Assembly (NCBI GenBank): GCA_026461385.1
Contig: JAPJNB010000042.1
Coordinates: 1 to 34,537, forward strand
DNA: 34,537 nucleotides
Reading direction: 5' to 3'
DNA from: Akkermansiaceae bacterium
GTDB taxonomy: Bacteria; Verrucomicrobiota; Verrucomicrobiia; Verrucomicrobiales; Akkermansiaceae
The position numbers and the translations under genes were made by a program. Position 1 is the first letter of the stretch, and each line of letters starts with the position of its first letter. This document shows positions 7,975 through 15,837 of this stretch, in pieces. The notes beneath the pieces are model-generated. The model saw nothing but the letters and a program-made list of their open reading frames with translations, had not been told where the DNA came from and ran no database searches.

Positions 7975-9180
7975 ATGTTTTTCAATGCCTTCATCATCGC
8001 GCTCCGGGAGATCCGGCGAAATTTGACTCGGGCATTTCTAACGGTTCTTGGGGTGGTCATCGGGGTTGCCGCCGTGATCACGATGGTGACGCTCGGTCGT
8101 GGCGCGACGGAAACAGTGAAGGCTCAAATTTCCAGCATGGGAAGCAATCTGTTGGTGTTGCGCGCGGGTCAGGGTTGGGGTGGAGGGGGCGCGCCGCTAT
8201 TCAGCACGGCAGATGTCCGGGCCATCGAGGGCCAAATCGCGGGAATCAAATCCGTCTCGCCGCTCGCGCGCGGTGGCGCCTCGGCCGTGGTGCTCGAGAA
8301 CGCGCGGGTCACGGACATCCAAGGGACCACGCCAGAGTATTTCGGGATCGCAAACTGGAAGCTCTCGCAGGGTCGGTTCTTTGATCAAGCCGATCTAACG
8401 GAGGGTGCTCCGGTCTGTGTGATAGGTGAAACCATCCGCAGGGAGCTTTTCGGCAAGCTGGAGGCGGTTGGGAGTAAAATCCGACTCAAGACGACCTCGG
8501 TTTTGGTGATCGGCGTCACGGCGCCGAAGGGCCAAGCGGGTTGGGGGGATGATCTGGATGACAACATCATCATGCCCATCACCACCCTCCGGCGGCGGAT
8601 CGAGGCGAAGGCGTCGAACCAGAACATCGATCAAGTGATGATTTCCGGCGAGGATGGCTATCCGAGTGAGGCGATTGTTTCGGATGTTTCGACTCTAATG
8701 CGTGAACGGCGCGGGCTGAAAGGAAACGCGCAGAACAATTTTTCGGTGTCGGACACCCGCCAGATTGCGGAGGCGGTCAGTTCGAGCACCGCGGTGATGA
8801 CGTCGTTGTTAGGAGCGGTGGCGGGGGTGAGCCTCCTCGTGGGTGGCATTGGGATCATGAACATCATGCTGGTCTCCGTGACCGAGCGGACGAGGGAAAT
8901 CGGCATTCGTTTGGCGATCGGTGCGCGTGCCCGCGAGGTGTTGTTGCAGTTTCTCGTCGAGGCGGTCACCCTGTCCTGCGTGGGTGGGGTGGTGGGGATC
9001 ACGCTGGCCTATGGGCTTTGTTCGACGCTGGCGAAGGTGGTCGGGGCACCCTTTTTGTTTGATCCCAAGATCAACATCATTGCCTTTGTTTTTTCTGCGG
9101 CGATCGGGATTATTTTCGGGTTCATGCCGGCCCGGCGAGCCGCTGGACTTGACCCAATTGAGGCGCTCCGGCACGAATAG
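7975..9180 (+). CDS. macB: ABC transporter permease, MacB/FtsX family
   Basis: A 401-residue permease subunit. It starts with a MacB-PCD layout: a short amphipathic N-terminus with ALREIRRNLTRAFLTVLGVVIGVA forming TM1, then a large periplasmic domain (about 45-260) with DIQGTTPEYF and FFDQADL. Three C-terminal helices follow in the FtsX domain (about 270-395: GGIGIMNIMLVSVTERTREIG, VTLSCVGGVVGITLAYGL, IIAFVFSAAIGIIFG). The TERTREIGIRLAIGAR coupling segment and the closing PARRAAGLDPIEALRHE are diagnostic. With the preceding three genes it forms a tripartite MacAB-TolC-like exporter; macrolides, lipids, peptides or siderophores are known cargo in relatives, but nothing here identifies the substrate. 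The ATG is preceded by TTTCTAACACGCC with no Shine-Dalgarno motif. Confidence 0.94.
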   Translation: MFFNAFIIALREIRRNLTRAFLTVLGVVIGVAAVITMVTLGRGATETVKAQISSMGSNLLVLRAGQGWGGGGAPLFSTADVRAIEGQIAGIKSVSPLARGGASAVVLENARVTDIQGTTPEYFGIANWKLSQGRFFDQADLTEGAPVCVIGETIRRELFGKLEAVGSKIRLKTTSVLVIGVTAPKGQAGWGDDLDDNIIMPITTLRRRIEAKASNQNIDQVMISGEDGYPSEAIVSDVSTLMRERRGLKGNAQNNFSVSDTRQIAEAVSSSTAVMTSLLGAVAGVSLLVGGIGIMNIMLVSVTERTREIGIRLAIGARAREVLLQFLVEAVTLSCVGGVVGITLAYGLCSTLAKVVGAPFLFDPKINIIAFVFSAAIGIIFGFMPARRAAGLDPIEALRHE

Positions 9181-9200
9181 GTTGTGAATTGGCGGAAAAA

Positions 9201-9221
9201 GTGGATGAATTCGCCATCCAC
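9201..9221 (-). terminator. Perfect 7-bp hairpin with U-run on the minus strand
   Basis: GTGGATG and CATCCAC (9201-9207 and 9215-9221) flank a 7-base loop. Read on the minus strand the stem is followed by TTTTTCC, the form of an intrinsic terminator. On the plus strand it follows the macB stop but has no T-run after it. No minus-strand gene ends nearby; the nearest one upstream on that strand is the Minf_1886 gene at 10346-10753. Confidence 0.45.
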
Positions 9222-9247
9222 ATTGCCAAACCTCCCGATTCCCCATC

Positions 9248-10312
9248 ATGAGCCCGCTCACCATTGCCGCCATCAAGGAACAATCCGGCGAGATCCCCAT
9301 CGCCGCTGCGATCCATGCCCAGCTTCAGGCTCGGACCACCAAATTGACCAAGGGCGGGAAGCCCTACCTTGAGCTGGTGTTCGCAGATTCGACGGGGAAT
9401 TTTTCGCTGAAAATCTGGTCAGACAGCCCGATGTACGACGCGGCCACTCAGTTGGCAGAAAATGCGATCCTGCGGCTGGAGGGCGAATGGACGCAAAACG
9501 CTTATGGGGTCAATCCGAGCCATCTCGAGTGGCACACGCTCGATGAAAAGACCGTCGCCGATTTTCTCGCAGGAGATCCCCGGATTCGCCAAAAACAGGA
9601 ACGTGATTTTGCGGAGATTCAGGGGTTTTGTGAATCGATTATGGATCCCCGTCTGCACGGGCTTTGTGGGCTATTTCTCTCTCAGATGGGCGATCGTTTC
9701 CAGCGCACGGCGGCGGCGAAGAAAAACCATCACGCACGGCGCGGCGGCTTGGTTGAGCACGTTGCCCAGATGATGCGCACGGCGGTGGCCATTTGCGGGG
9801 TTTATCCAGAGCTCAATCGCGACCTGATGCTGGCCGGCGTGCTTTTTCACGATTGTGGGAAACTTTGGGAGAACTCCTACCCAGAGGATGGATTTAGCCA
9901 AATCCACAGCATTCACGGAGAAATGCTCGGGCACATCCCGTTGGGGATTGAGCTGACCAATAAATTGTGGAACGATCTGCTTAGTAGCCCGCAGGCGGAC
10001 GAGTGGAAGGCGCTCAAGCCCACCACCGAGATGACGCGGCTGCATTTGCTGCACCTCATCGGTAGCCACCACGGGCAGTACGAATTTGGTTCACCGGTGC
10101 TTCCGCGCACGCCAGAGGCCTTCGCGCTTCACTACATCGACAACCTCGACGCCAAGCTGGAGATGCTCCGGGATGCTTATTCGCAAGCTTCTGAGATTGT
10201 CCCGGGCATCTATGAGCGCGTCTTTCCGCTGCCGAGCTCACTGGTGCGACCGCTTGCGGGTTTCTCTGCCGGGCCTTCTCCTGAGCCATCTATCGAGAAT
10301 CCAGACGCCTAA
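9248..10312 (+). CDS. OB-fold/HD-domain 3'-5' exoribonuclease, YhaM family
   Basis: A 354-residue protein with an N-terminal OB-fold nucleic-acid-binding domain (about 15-110, including GKPYLELVFADSTGNFSLKIW) followed by a metal-dependent HD hydrolase domain (about 150-305). HD ligands are visible: His171 (GGLVEHV), the HD pair His201-Asp202 in LFHDCGK, His274/275 in SHHGQYEFGSP and Asp298 in HYIDNLDAK. This domain order and the closing NLDAKLEM motif match the YhaM/CBF1 family, which degrades RNA (and some DNA) from the 3' end. The start at ATG 9248 fits the OB-fold boundary. It is separated from macB by 67 bases holding a hairpin and converges with the next gene. The substrate is inferred from the family. 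Confidence 0.88.
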   Translation: MSPLTIAAIKEQSGEIPIAAAIHAQLQARTTKLTKGGKPYLELVFADSTGNFSLKIWSDSPMYDAATQLAENAILRLEGEWTQNAYGVNPSHLEWHTLDEKTVADFLAGDPRIRQKQERDFAEIQGFCESIMDPRLHGLCGLFLSQMGDRFQRTAAAKKNHHARRGGLVEHVAQMMRTAVAICGVYPELNRDLMLAGVLFHDCGKLWENSYPEDGFSQIHSIHGEMLGHIPLGIELTNKLWNDLLSSPQADEWKALKPTTEMTRLHLLHLIGSHHGQYEFGSPVLPRTPEAFALHYIDNLDAKLEMLRDAYSQASEIVPGIYERVFPLPSSLVRPLAGFSAGPSPEPSIENPDA

Positions 10313-10345
10313 GGCGATGACTCTAACCGACTGGCGGCTTTAGCC

Positions 10346-10753
10346 CTAGGGCGCTATGTTTTTCAAGCCGATGCGCCTACCCTTGGGCAGGAAGGGCACG
10401 ATCAGCGAGTCCACAAAATCAAAAACCTCGGAGAAATCCTCTTTTTTGTCGGAGTCCTGTTTGCCGAAGACCTGTTCTTCGATCAGGTGGAAGACCATGT
10501 CACCCACATCTTGGCATTTTCGGACGCTCCACTCGGTCATGAGCGTGGAGGCCATCGGCCCAAATTGTTCCAATGCGTAATCGCGGCAGCCCTCCAGGAG
10601 TTCGGGCCCGCTGACGTGACGCGCTTGGCCGCCGTTGGACTCCGAAATCCGCTTCAAGGTGAAATCCAACGCCTCCTTGAGGAAAAAATAGGCGTGCGGG
10701 TCGAACCGATTGTCACGCTTCAGGATCGAAACGACTGACTTTTCAAATTGCAT
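10346..10753 (-). CDS. Minf_1886 family protein (Planctomycetes/Verrucomicrobia-restricted)
   Basis: A 135-residue soluble protein without signal peptide or membrane segment. The N-terminal pattern FEKSVVSILKRDNRFDPHAYFFLKEALDFTL, then HVSGPELLEGCRDYALEQFG and CQDVGDMVFHLIE, is what I recognise as the Minf_1886 family, a short conserved protein of unknown role found in Planctomycetes and Verrucomicrobia. ATG 10753 (MQFEKSV) is chosen because the family begins there; further in-frame ATGs up to 10798 would add up to 15 residues with no family resemblance. It converges with the YhaM gene, their stops being 33 bases apart. The mainly helical, acidic composition suggests a cytoplasmic partner protein, but no activity is known. 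Confidence 0.82.
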   Translation of the reverse strand: MQFEKSVVSILKRDNRFDPHAYFFLKEALDFTLKRISESNGGQARHVSGPELLEGCRDYALEQFGPMASTLMTEWSVRKCQDVGDMVFHLIEEQVFGKQDSDKKEDFSEVFDFVDSLIVPFLPKGRRIGLKNIAP

Positions 10754-10755
10754 CG

Positions 10756-10767
10756 CTTGCATGCAAG
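10756..10767. promoter_or_regulatory. 12-bp perfect palindrome upstream of the Minf_1886 start
   Basis: CTTGCATGCAAG is a perfect palindrome two bases upstream of the ATG at 10753 (minus strand). It could be an operator or a chance palindrome. The rest of the 283-base gap to 11036 shows no other strong signal; it must hold the promoters of both divergent genes, but I cannot place them convincingly. Confidence 0.25.
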
Positions 10768-11036
10768 TGACCATGCAAGATGCTGCCCAGCCTGTCAAAG
10801 GGCATTCGAGGATAACCCGCTCCCCATTTTCCTTGGGAATCTTCGCGCTTTCGACCGAGAATCGGCTCTGCGACCGATTGCTTGCGGTCTGCCCACTGAG
10901 TTGCAGCGTGTAGTCACTTCATCCGACATGACCCACATGGGGATTTGCGTACAGTGAAGAGGTTAAAGGTCTGAAAACCCATTCCTTTCGCCGCATCGAG
11001 ATCAGTTTCGTTGCATCGCTTCAAAAACCTAAGACC

Positions 11037-14000
11037 ATGAAAAACCAAGAGGCGCGGGCTCATGCCGCTAAATTGCATTCTTTTGCAAAAAGACAAAATC
11101 AAGAGATTTTGTCTTCATGCGGCCTTTCGTTGTTGAAGCTCGGAGTTCTGTACCGCGCACTCATGGCACTTGCCGCCATTGTGATTTCGCCCAGCGCATG
11201 GGCCGTGGATTACACGTGGGCTGGGACCTCGAACGCTTGGACCACGAACGCCTCATGGACTCCTCTATCGGGACCACAGCTTAGCTCCTCTACCAGCAAT
11301 ACAGACGTCGCCATTTTTTCAAACGTTGGAAATAGCACATACAACGCTCCCAATCTCACGAGTAACCGGACGGTGAGCTCCCTCCAGTTCACCAGCACTG
11401 CGATTGCGTACACCTTTAGCGGCGTTGCTAACCGCTACCTTGATGTGATGGCCAGCGGGATCATCAATAATTCCACTGCCACGCAGACCTTCAACCTTGG
11501 GGTCCAAAACTCGAACGGCAATGGTCTGGTGACTTCGGTTGCTGGAGGGGGGTTGGTCTTCAATGCCGGATATAACTTAACATCGTCTGGTTCTAGTACC
11601 AGCCGGACGGTCGTCTTTGGGGGGGCTGGGAACATCACGGTTGCGAGCGCGATCGCAAACGGAGGGTCAGCAACGGCGGGTGTAGTCACCGTGACCTCAA
11701 CCGGAAATACCATTTTTTCAGGCAATAACACTTATGGCGGCCTCACCACGATGAATGCGGCGGGCGGCATCTTGACCCTCAGCGGCAACAATTCCGGAGC
11801 GGGAGGAGGCGTCACCCTTACGGCAGGTACCCTCAACATCAACCACGCCAATGCACTGGGCTCTGGCGCTCTCACTCTTACGGCTGGGACGATCAACAAC
11901 ACGAGTGGTGCTGCATTGACCAATGCGGGGAACCAAGCATGGGCTTGGAATGATGGAGTAACTTTTGGCACGGCATCGAGTAACAGTGCCAATAACCTCA
12001 ATCTCGGCACAGGTGTGGTGACAGTGGCAGGTAGCCGCACGATTACTTTGGCTGGAACGGGCACCAAGTTGACGTTTGGCACTGCTAACATCACAAGTAG
12101 CAGCACGGGCAGAACGATCACTGCCAATGGAGCGGCAAATACCCTCGAGATGGGTGGCTTGACCCTATCTGGAAACACAACTGGGGCGGTTACCGTGACC
12201 TTAGCCGGAACAGCAAACCTCGGGGTTACCGGAGCGATCGTCAACGGTCAGAGCTTTGCCAACGGAGTGACCATTACCGGCACGGGGACCACGACTTTTT
12301 CGGGAAATAACACTTATGGCGGGCTCACCACGATGAATGCGGTGGGCGGCACCTTGAACCTCAGCGGAGACAATTCTGGGGCTGCCGGTGGTGTTACACT
12401 CACGGCGGGGACTCTCAACATCAACCACGCCAATGCACTGGGCTCTGGTGCTTTTGCGATCACTGCAAATACAACTTTAAATAACACGAGTGGTGCTGCT
12501 TTGACCAACGCGGGCAACAACTCAGTCACTTGGTCAGGCACCACTCCCGCCGCCTTTACCTTCGGTACAGCTGCCAGCACCTCGGCCAACAATATCGATC
12601 TCGGTTCGGGCACGGTTTCAGCCTCTACCAGTCGTTCGATGAACTTCGCTGGCACGGGAACCACGCTGTCCATGGGGATCCTCGATAGCACCTCTACCTC
12701 CACTGGCCGGACCTTCACCTTCAGTCAGACGGGCACCGGAAATACGATGGTGCTGGCGGGGATGAAGCTGTCCAACGCCGCGTCGCCGAACTCCACCACC
12801 CTTGCGGGTAACGCCAGCCTCACGATCGCTGGAGCGATCGTGGATGGCACTTCGAATCAGGTCGTTGGCGTGAACGTCACTGGCACGGGAAACACCATTT
12901 TTTCGGGAAATAACACCTACCGAGGAGTGACTGCGATTTCTGCCGGCTCCAGCCTCAAGCTCGGCAACAACGCCGCCCTCGGAACCACGGATGGCGGAAC
13001 CACGGTCGCCTCTGGTGGCGTCTTGGACCTCAACGGCCGCGCGATTGGTTACGAGGCCCTCACGCTCAGTGGAACTGGAATCAGCTCTCTCGGTAGCTTG
13101 GTCAATACCAGCGGATCAAACGCCAGCTTGAGCGGTGGTGTGTCGTTGGCAGCCAGCTCCTCGATTGGAGCCGGAAATATCACCCTCAGCGGCAACATCA
13201 GTGAGTCAGGTTCTGGCATGGCCCTCACGAAAGTCGGCAACGGAACTTTGGTGCTCAGCGGTTCGTCTAACTACACTGGCGGCACCGTTGTCTCAGAAGG
13301 AACCTTGACTCTCAGCGGAAACAATTCTGGAGCGACAGGTGGTGTTACACTCACGGCGGGGACTCTCAACATCAATCACGCCAATGCACTGGGCTCTGGT
13401 GCTTTTGCGATCACTGCAAATACAACTTTAAATAACACGAGTGGTACTGCTTTGACCAACGCGGGCAACAACTCAATCACTTGGTCAGGCACCTCTGCCG
13501 CCACCTTCGGTACAGCTACCAGCACCTCCGCCAACAACATCGATCTCGGCTCGGGCACGGTTTCAGCCTCTACCAGTCGTTCGATCAACTTCGCTGGTAC
13601 GGGAACCACGCTGTCCATGGGGACCCTCGACAGCACCTCTACCACCAGTAACCGGACCTTTACCTTCAGTCAGACGGGCACCGGAAATACAATGGTGCTG
13701 GCGGGGATGAAGCTATCCAATGCCGCGTCGCCCACCTCCACCACCCTCGCGGGCAACGCCAGCCTCACGATCGCCGGTGCGATCGTGGATGGCACCTCGA
13801 ATCAGGTCATCGGCGTGAACGTCACCGGCACGGGGAACACTATTTTCAACGGGCTGAATACCTACCGAGGAGTGACTGCGATTTCTGCCGGCTCCAGCCT
13901 CAAACTCGGCAACAACGCCGCCCTCGGAACTACCGATGGTGGAACCACGGTCGCCTCTGGTGGCGTCTTGGACCTCAACGGCCGCGCGATTGGTGACGAG

Positions 14001-15593
14001 GCCCTCACGCTCAGTGGAACTGGAATCAGCTCTCTTGGTGGCTTGGTCAACACCAGCGGATCAAATGCCAGCTTGAGCGGTGGTGTGTCGTTGGCTGCAA
14101 ATACCTCGATTGGAGCCGGAAATATCACCCTCAGTGGCAATATCACTGAGTCAGGTTCTGCTAGGGTCCTGACGAAATTGGGCAACGGAACTTTGGTGCT
14201 CAGCGGCTCGTCAAGTTACACAGGCGGCACCATTATCTCAGACGGAACCTTGGCAATCACGTCTGGAAATAGCTTCAATGGAATATTTTCGCTCGCAGGC
14301 GCGAATGGCCCAGTACTCAAACTGACCAATGTCAATGCACTGGGAAATGCCACCGTAGTCAGTGGCGCTTCAGCCAGTGCGAATACAGGTACCATCGACT
14401 TGGCAACCGCAGGGAACTATACTTTAGGCGCTTATGGTAACAGCTCAAACCTTGGGGCGAACCTTAAGTTCACCGCCAGCAGCGGTAACGCTACTACCCT
14501 AACTTTCATCAATAATAGTATTGTATCGTCAGGCTCTTCAGGGGGTCGCTCCATCACCAACAGCGATAACAATCTCAGCATCGTGTTTGGGGGCACTCTT
14601 GACATAAGCTCAAGCAGCGCGAACAACGGTTTGACGTTTGCTGGGTCAGGAAACACCACTGTAAACGGTGCCATCTTCAACAGCAGTGGTCAATCCCGGA
14701 CCCTAGACAAGTCTGGCGCAGGCACCCTGACCCTGAATGGTGACAATAACTACCAAGGCAATACCTCGTTTGGCGGCTCAGGAACCGTCCTCTTGAATGG
14801 GAACAACACCGCTTCAAACGGTGCGGTTAGCGTCAGCTCCAGCGCCACCCTCGGCGGCTCCGGAATCGTCGGCGGAAATGTCACGTTGTCGGGCACCTCC
14901 AAGATTGGAAGCGCAAGTAGCACACTCACGCTTGCGAGGAACCTAACCATCGCTGGTATCAACGAGCTCGCCGCAACATCGACCATCAGTGTATCGGGTG
15001 ACACAACCATCAGCAGTGGTTACTCCTTCGCCGTAAATGGCATACTAAGCGGCGCGATCGCCGTGAGTTCTAATGCGACCCTCGGCGGTTCCGGGTCGAT
15101 TTCTGGCGGTGTCAATGTCACCGGATCACTGGCACCAGGTAACTCGATCGAGTCGCTGGGGGTGGGAAGCCTGACATTTCTTTCGGGTTCTACCTACAAA
15201 TATGAGTTCAATTCTACGAACCTTTCTGGCGACCTTGCACATTCATCCGCTGGACTGACTATTGCGGATGGTCTTGCCGCGCTAAGTCTCTCTGAACTTG
15301 CGGCCGGCACCTTAGTAAATGATAATAAGCTCACCTTGATCTCTTACAGAGACACTTGGAACAATGGGAGATTCACCTTTTCAAATAATAGTACTAGTAT
15401 CAACGATGATTCCATCATCACGGTAGGCGCAAATCAGTGGATGTTTAATTATAACGACACCGCGGGTGGCACCAATTATTCGGCAGACCAGAGTGGGGCA
15501 AATTACTTCGTGACCATGACGGTGGTTCCTGAGCCTAGCACTGCGATTCTGAGTGGTCTTGGTCTGTTGTTATTGGTGCGGCGCCGGCGTTGA
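11037..15593 (+). CDS. Giant autotransporter-associated beta-strand-repeat protein with PEP-CTERM tail
   Basis: A 1518-residue surface or matrix protein. The N-terminus is an extended signal peptide of about 56 residues: a basic and polar stretch of about 30 residues, a hydrophobic core (LMALAAIVIS) and cleavage after SAWA. VDYTWAGTSNAWTTNASW follows, typical of verrucomicrobial repeat proteins. The body is Gly/Ser/Thr/Asn-rich with many autotransporter-associated repeats of the type GNGTLVLSGSSNYTGGT and GNTIFSGNNTY, predicted to form a right-handed beta-helix. Three related long units occupy residues about 248-1073. There is no C-terminal beta-barrel; instead the protein ends in VVPEPSTAILSGLGLLLLVRRRR, a PEP-CTERM signal for exosortase processing. 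It is probably secreted by Sec and anchored or released at the surface. No catalytic domain is visible; adhesion or a structural role is an inference. Confidence 0.92.
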   Translation: MKNQEARAHAAKLHSFAKRQNQEILSSCGLSLLKLGVLYRALMALAAIVISPSAWAVDYTWAGTSNAWTTNASWTPLSGPQLSSSTSNTDVAIFSNVGNSTYNAPNLTSNRTVSSLQFTSTAIAYTFSGVANRYLDVMASGIINNSTATQTFNLGVQNSNGNGLVTSVAGGGLVFNAGYNLTSSGSSTSRTVVFGGAGNITVASAIANGGSATAGVVTVTSTGNTIFSGNNTYGGLTTMNAAGGILTLSGNNSGAGGGVTLTAGTLNINHANALGSGALTLTAGTINNTSGAALTNAGNQAWAWNDGVTFGTASSNSANNLNLGTGVVTVAGSRTITLAGTGTKLTFGTANITSSSTGRTITANGAANTLEMGGLTLSGNTTGAVTVTLAGTANLGVTGAIVNGQSFANGVTITGTGTTTFSGNNTYGGLTTMNAVGGTLNLSGDNSGAAGGVTLTAGTLNINHANALGSGAFAITANTTLNNTSGAALTNAGNNSVTWSGTTPAAFTFGTAASTSANNIDLGSGTVSASTSRSMNFAGTGTTLSMGILDSTSTSTGRTFTFSQTGTGNTMVLAGMKLSNAASPNSTTLAGNASLTIAGAIVDGTSNQVVGVNVTGTGNTIFSGNNTYRGVTAISAGSSLKLGNNAALGTTDGGTTVASGGVLDLNGRAIGYEALTLSGTGISSLGSLVNTSGSNASLSGGVSLAASSSIGAGNITLSGNISESGSGMALTKVGNGTLVLSGSSNYTGGTVVSEGTLTLSGNNSGATGGVTLTAGTLNINHANALGSGAFAITANTTLNNTSGTALTNAGNNSITWSGTSAATFGTATSTSANNIDLGSGTVSASTSRSINFAGTGTTLSMGTLDSTSTTSNRTFTFSQTGTGNTMVLAGMKLSNAASPTSTTLAGNASLTIAGAIVDGTSNQVIGVNVTGTGNTIFNGLNTYRGVTAISAGSSLKLGNNAALGTTDGGTTVASGGVLDLNGRAIGDEALTLSGTGISSLGGLVNTSGSNASLSGGVSLAANTSIGAGNITLSGNITESGSARVLTKLGNGTLVLSGSSSYTGGTIISDGTLAITSGNSFNGIFSLAGANGPVLKLTNVNALGNATVVSGASASANTGTIDLATAGNYTLGAYGNSSNLGANLKFTASSGNATTLTFINNSIVSSGSSGGRSITNSDNNLSIVFGGTLDISSSSANNGLTFAGSGNTTVNGAIFNSSGQSRTLDKSGAGTLTLNGDNNYQGNTSFGGSGTVLLNGNNTASNGAVSVSSSATLGGSGIVGGNVTLSGTSKIGSASSTLTLARNLTIAGINELAATSTISVSGDTTISSGYSFAVNGILSGAIAVSSNATLGGSGSISGGVNVTGSLAPGNSIESLGVGSLTFLSGSTYKYEFNSTNLSGDLAHSSAGLTIADGLAALSLSELAAGTLVNDNKLTLISYRDTWNNGRFTFSNNSTSINDDSIITVGANQWMFNYNDTAGGTNYSADQSGANYFVTMTVVPEPSTAILSGLGLLLLVRRRR
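11778..12359 (+). repeat. Repeat unit 1 (shorter, diverged) in the beta-helix gene
   Basis: This 582-base unit begins at CTCAGCGG and shares with units 2 and 3 the segment encoding TLNINHANALGSGA and the following NNTSGAALTNAGN. The central part differs and is about 370 bases shorter, so it looks like an older or partly deleted copy. Confidence 0.7.
12360..13310 (+). repeat. Repeat unit 2 (951 bases), tandem with unit 3
   Basis: It begins at CTCAGCGGA and encodes about residues 442-758. The segment from GTGTTACACTCACGGCGGGG recurs exactly 951 bases downstream. Long runs are identical at nucleotide level to unit 3, with scattered substitutions, so the duplication is recent or is being homogenised. 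Confidence 0.88.
13311..14255 (+). repeat. Repeat unit 3 (945 bases), tandem with unit 2
   Basis: It encodes about residues 759-1073. The offset to unit 2 is 951 bases at the start and 945 after a 6-base in-frame deletion near 13500 (TPAAFTFGT in unit 2, SAATFGT here). Reading frame is kept throughout, as expected for length variation by recombination in a beta-helix. Confidence 0.88.
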
Positions 15594-15837
15594 GCGGGAA
15601 GACGCTCTCAGTCAATCTCGCCTCGTGAGCTACCTTTAAAATCAAGGAAGCCGGAGGATTTGGCTCTGGTGCCATACGGCGGAAGCGGTGGAGAGCGGTT
15701 GAATCTTTGCTGGGCAATTTGTGCCCCACGATCTCACGGCGAGATGGGTTGCGTCAGGGCCTGAACTGTGGCAGGATATGGATTGCATTTCCTTAACGGA
15801 GATCGCCCCCACCGTTCCACCCCCTAATTCGCATTTC
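15594..15837. other. Intergenic region between repeat protein and glycan/lipid operon
   Basis: This stretch of 244 bases has no credible gene. A frame open from 15721 on the plus strand only extends the next gene with 39 residues unlike its family. No clear intrinsic terminator follows the repeat-protein stop, and no convincing -35/-10 pair could be placed for the downstream operon. Confidence 0.5.

Noticed and set aside
10343..10352. Palindrome GCCCTAGGGC between convergent stops
   Set aside because: Only 10 bp, with no adjacent T-run on either strand at the right distance; not enough to call a bidirectional terminator.
12360..14255. Possible CRISPR or satellite array
   Set aside because: The repeats are about 950 bases long, in frame and coding; there are no short regularly spaced repeats with unique spacers.
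11210..15010. Many long antisense open frames across the beta-helix gene
   Set aside because: They are Val/Pro/Ala/Leu-rich reverse reads of Gly/Ser/Thr/Asn repeats, recur with the repeat period and have no domain features; they are composition artefacts.
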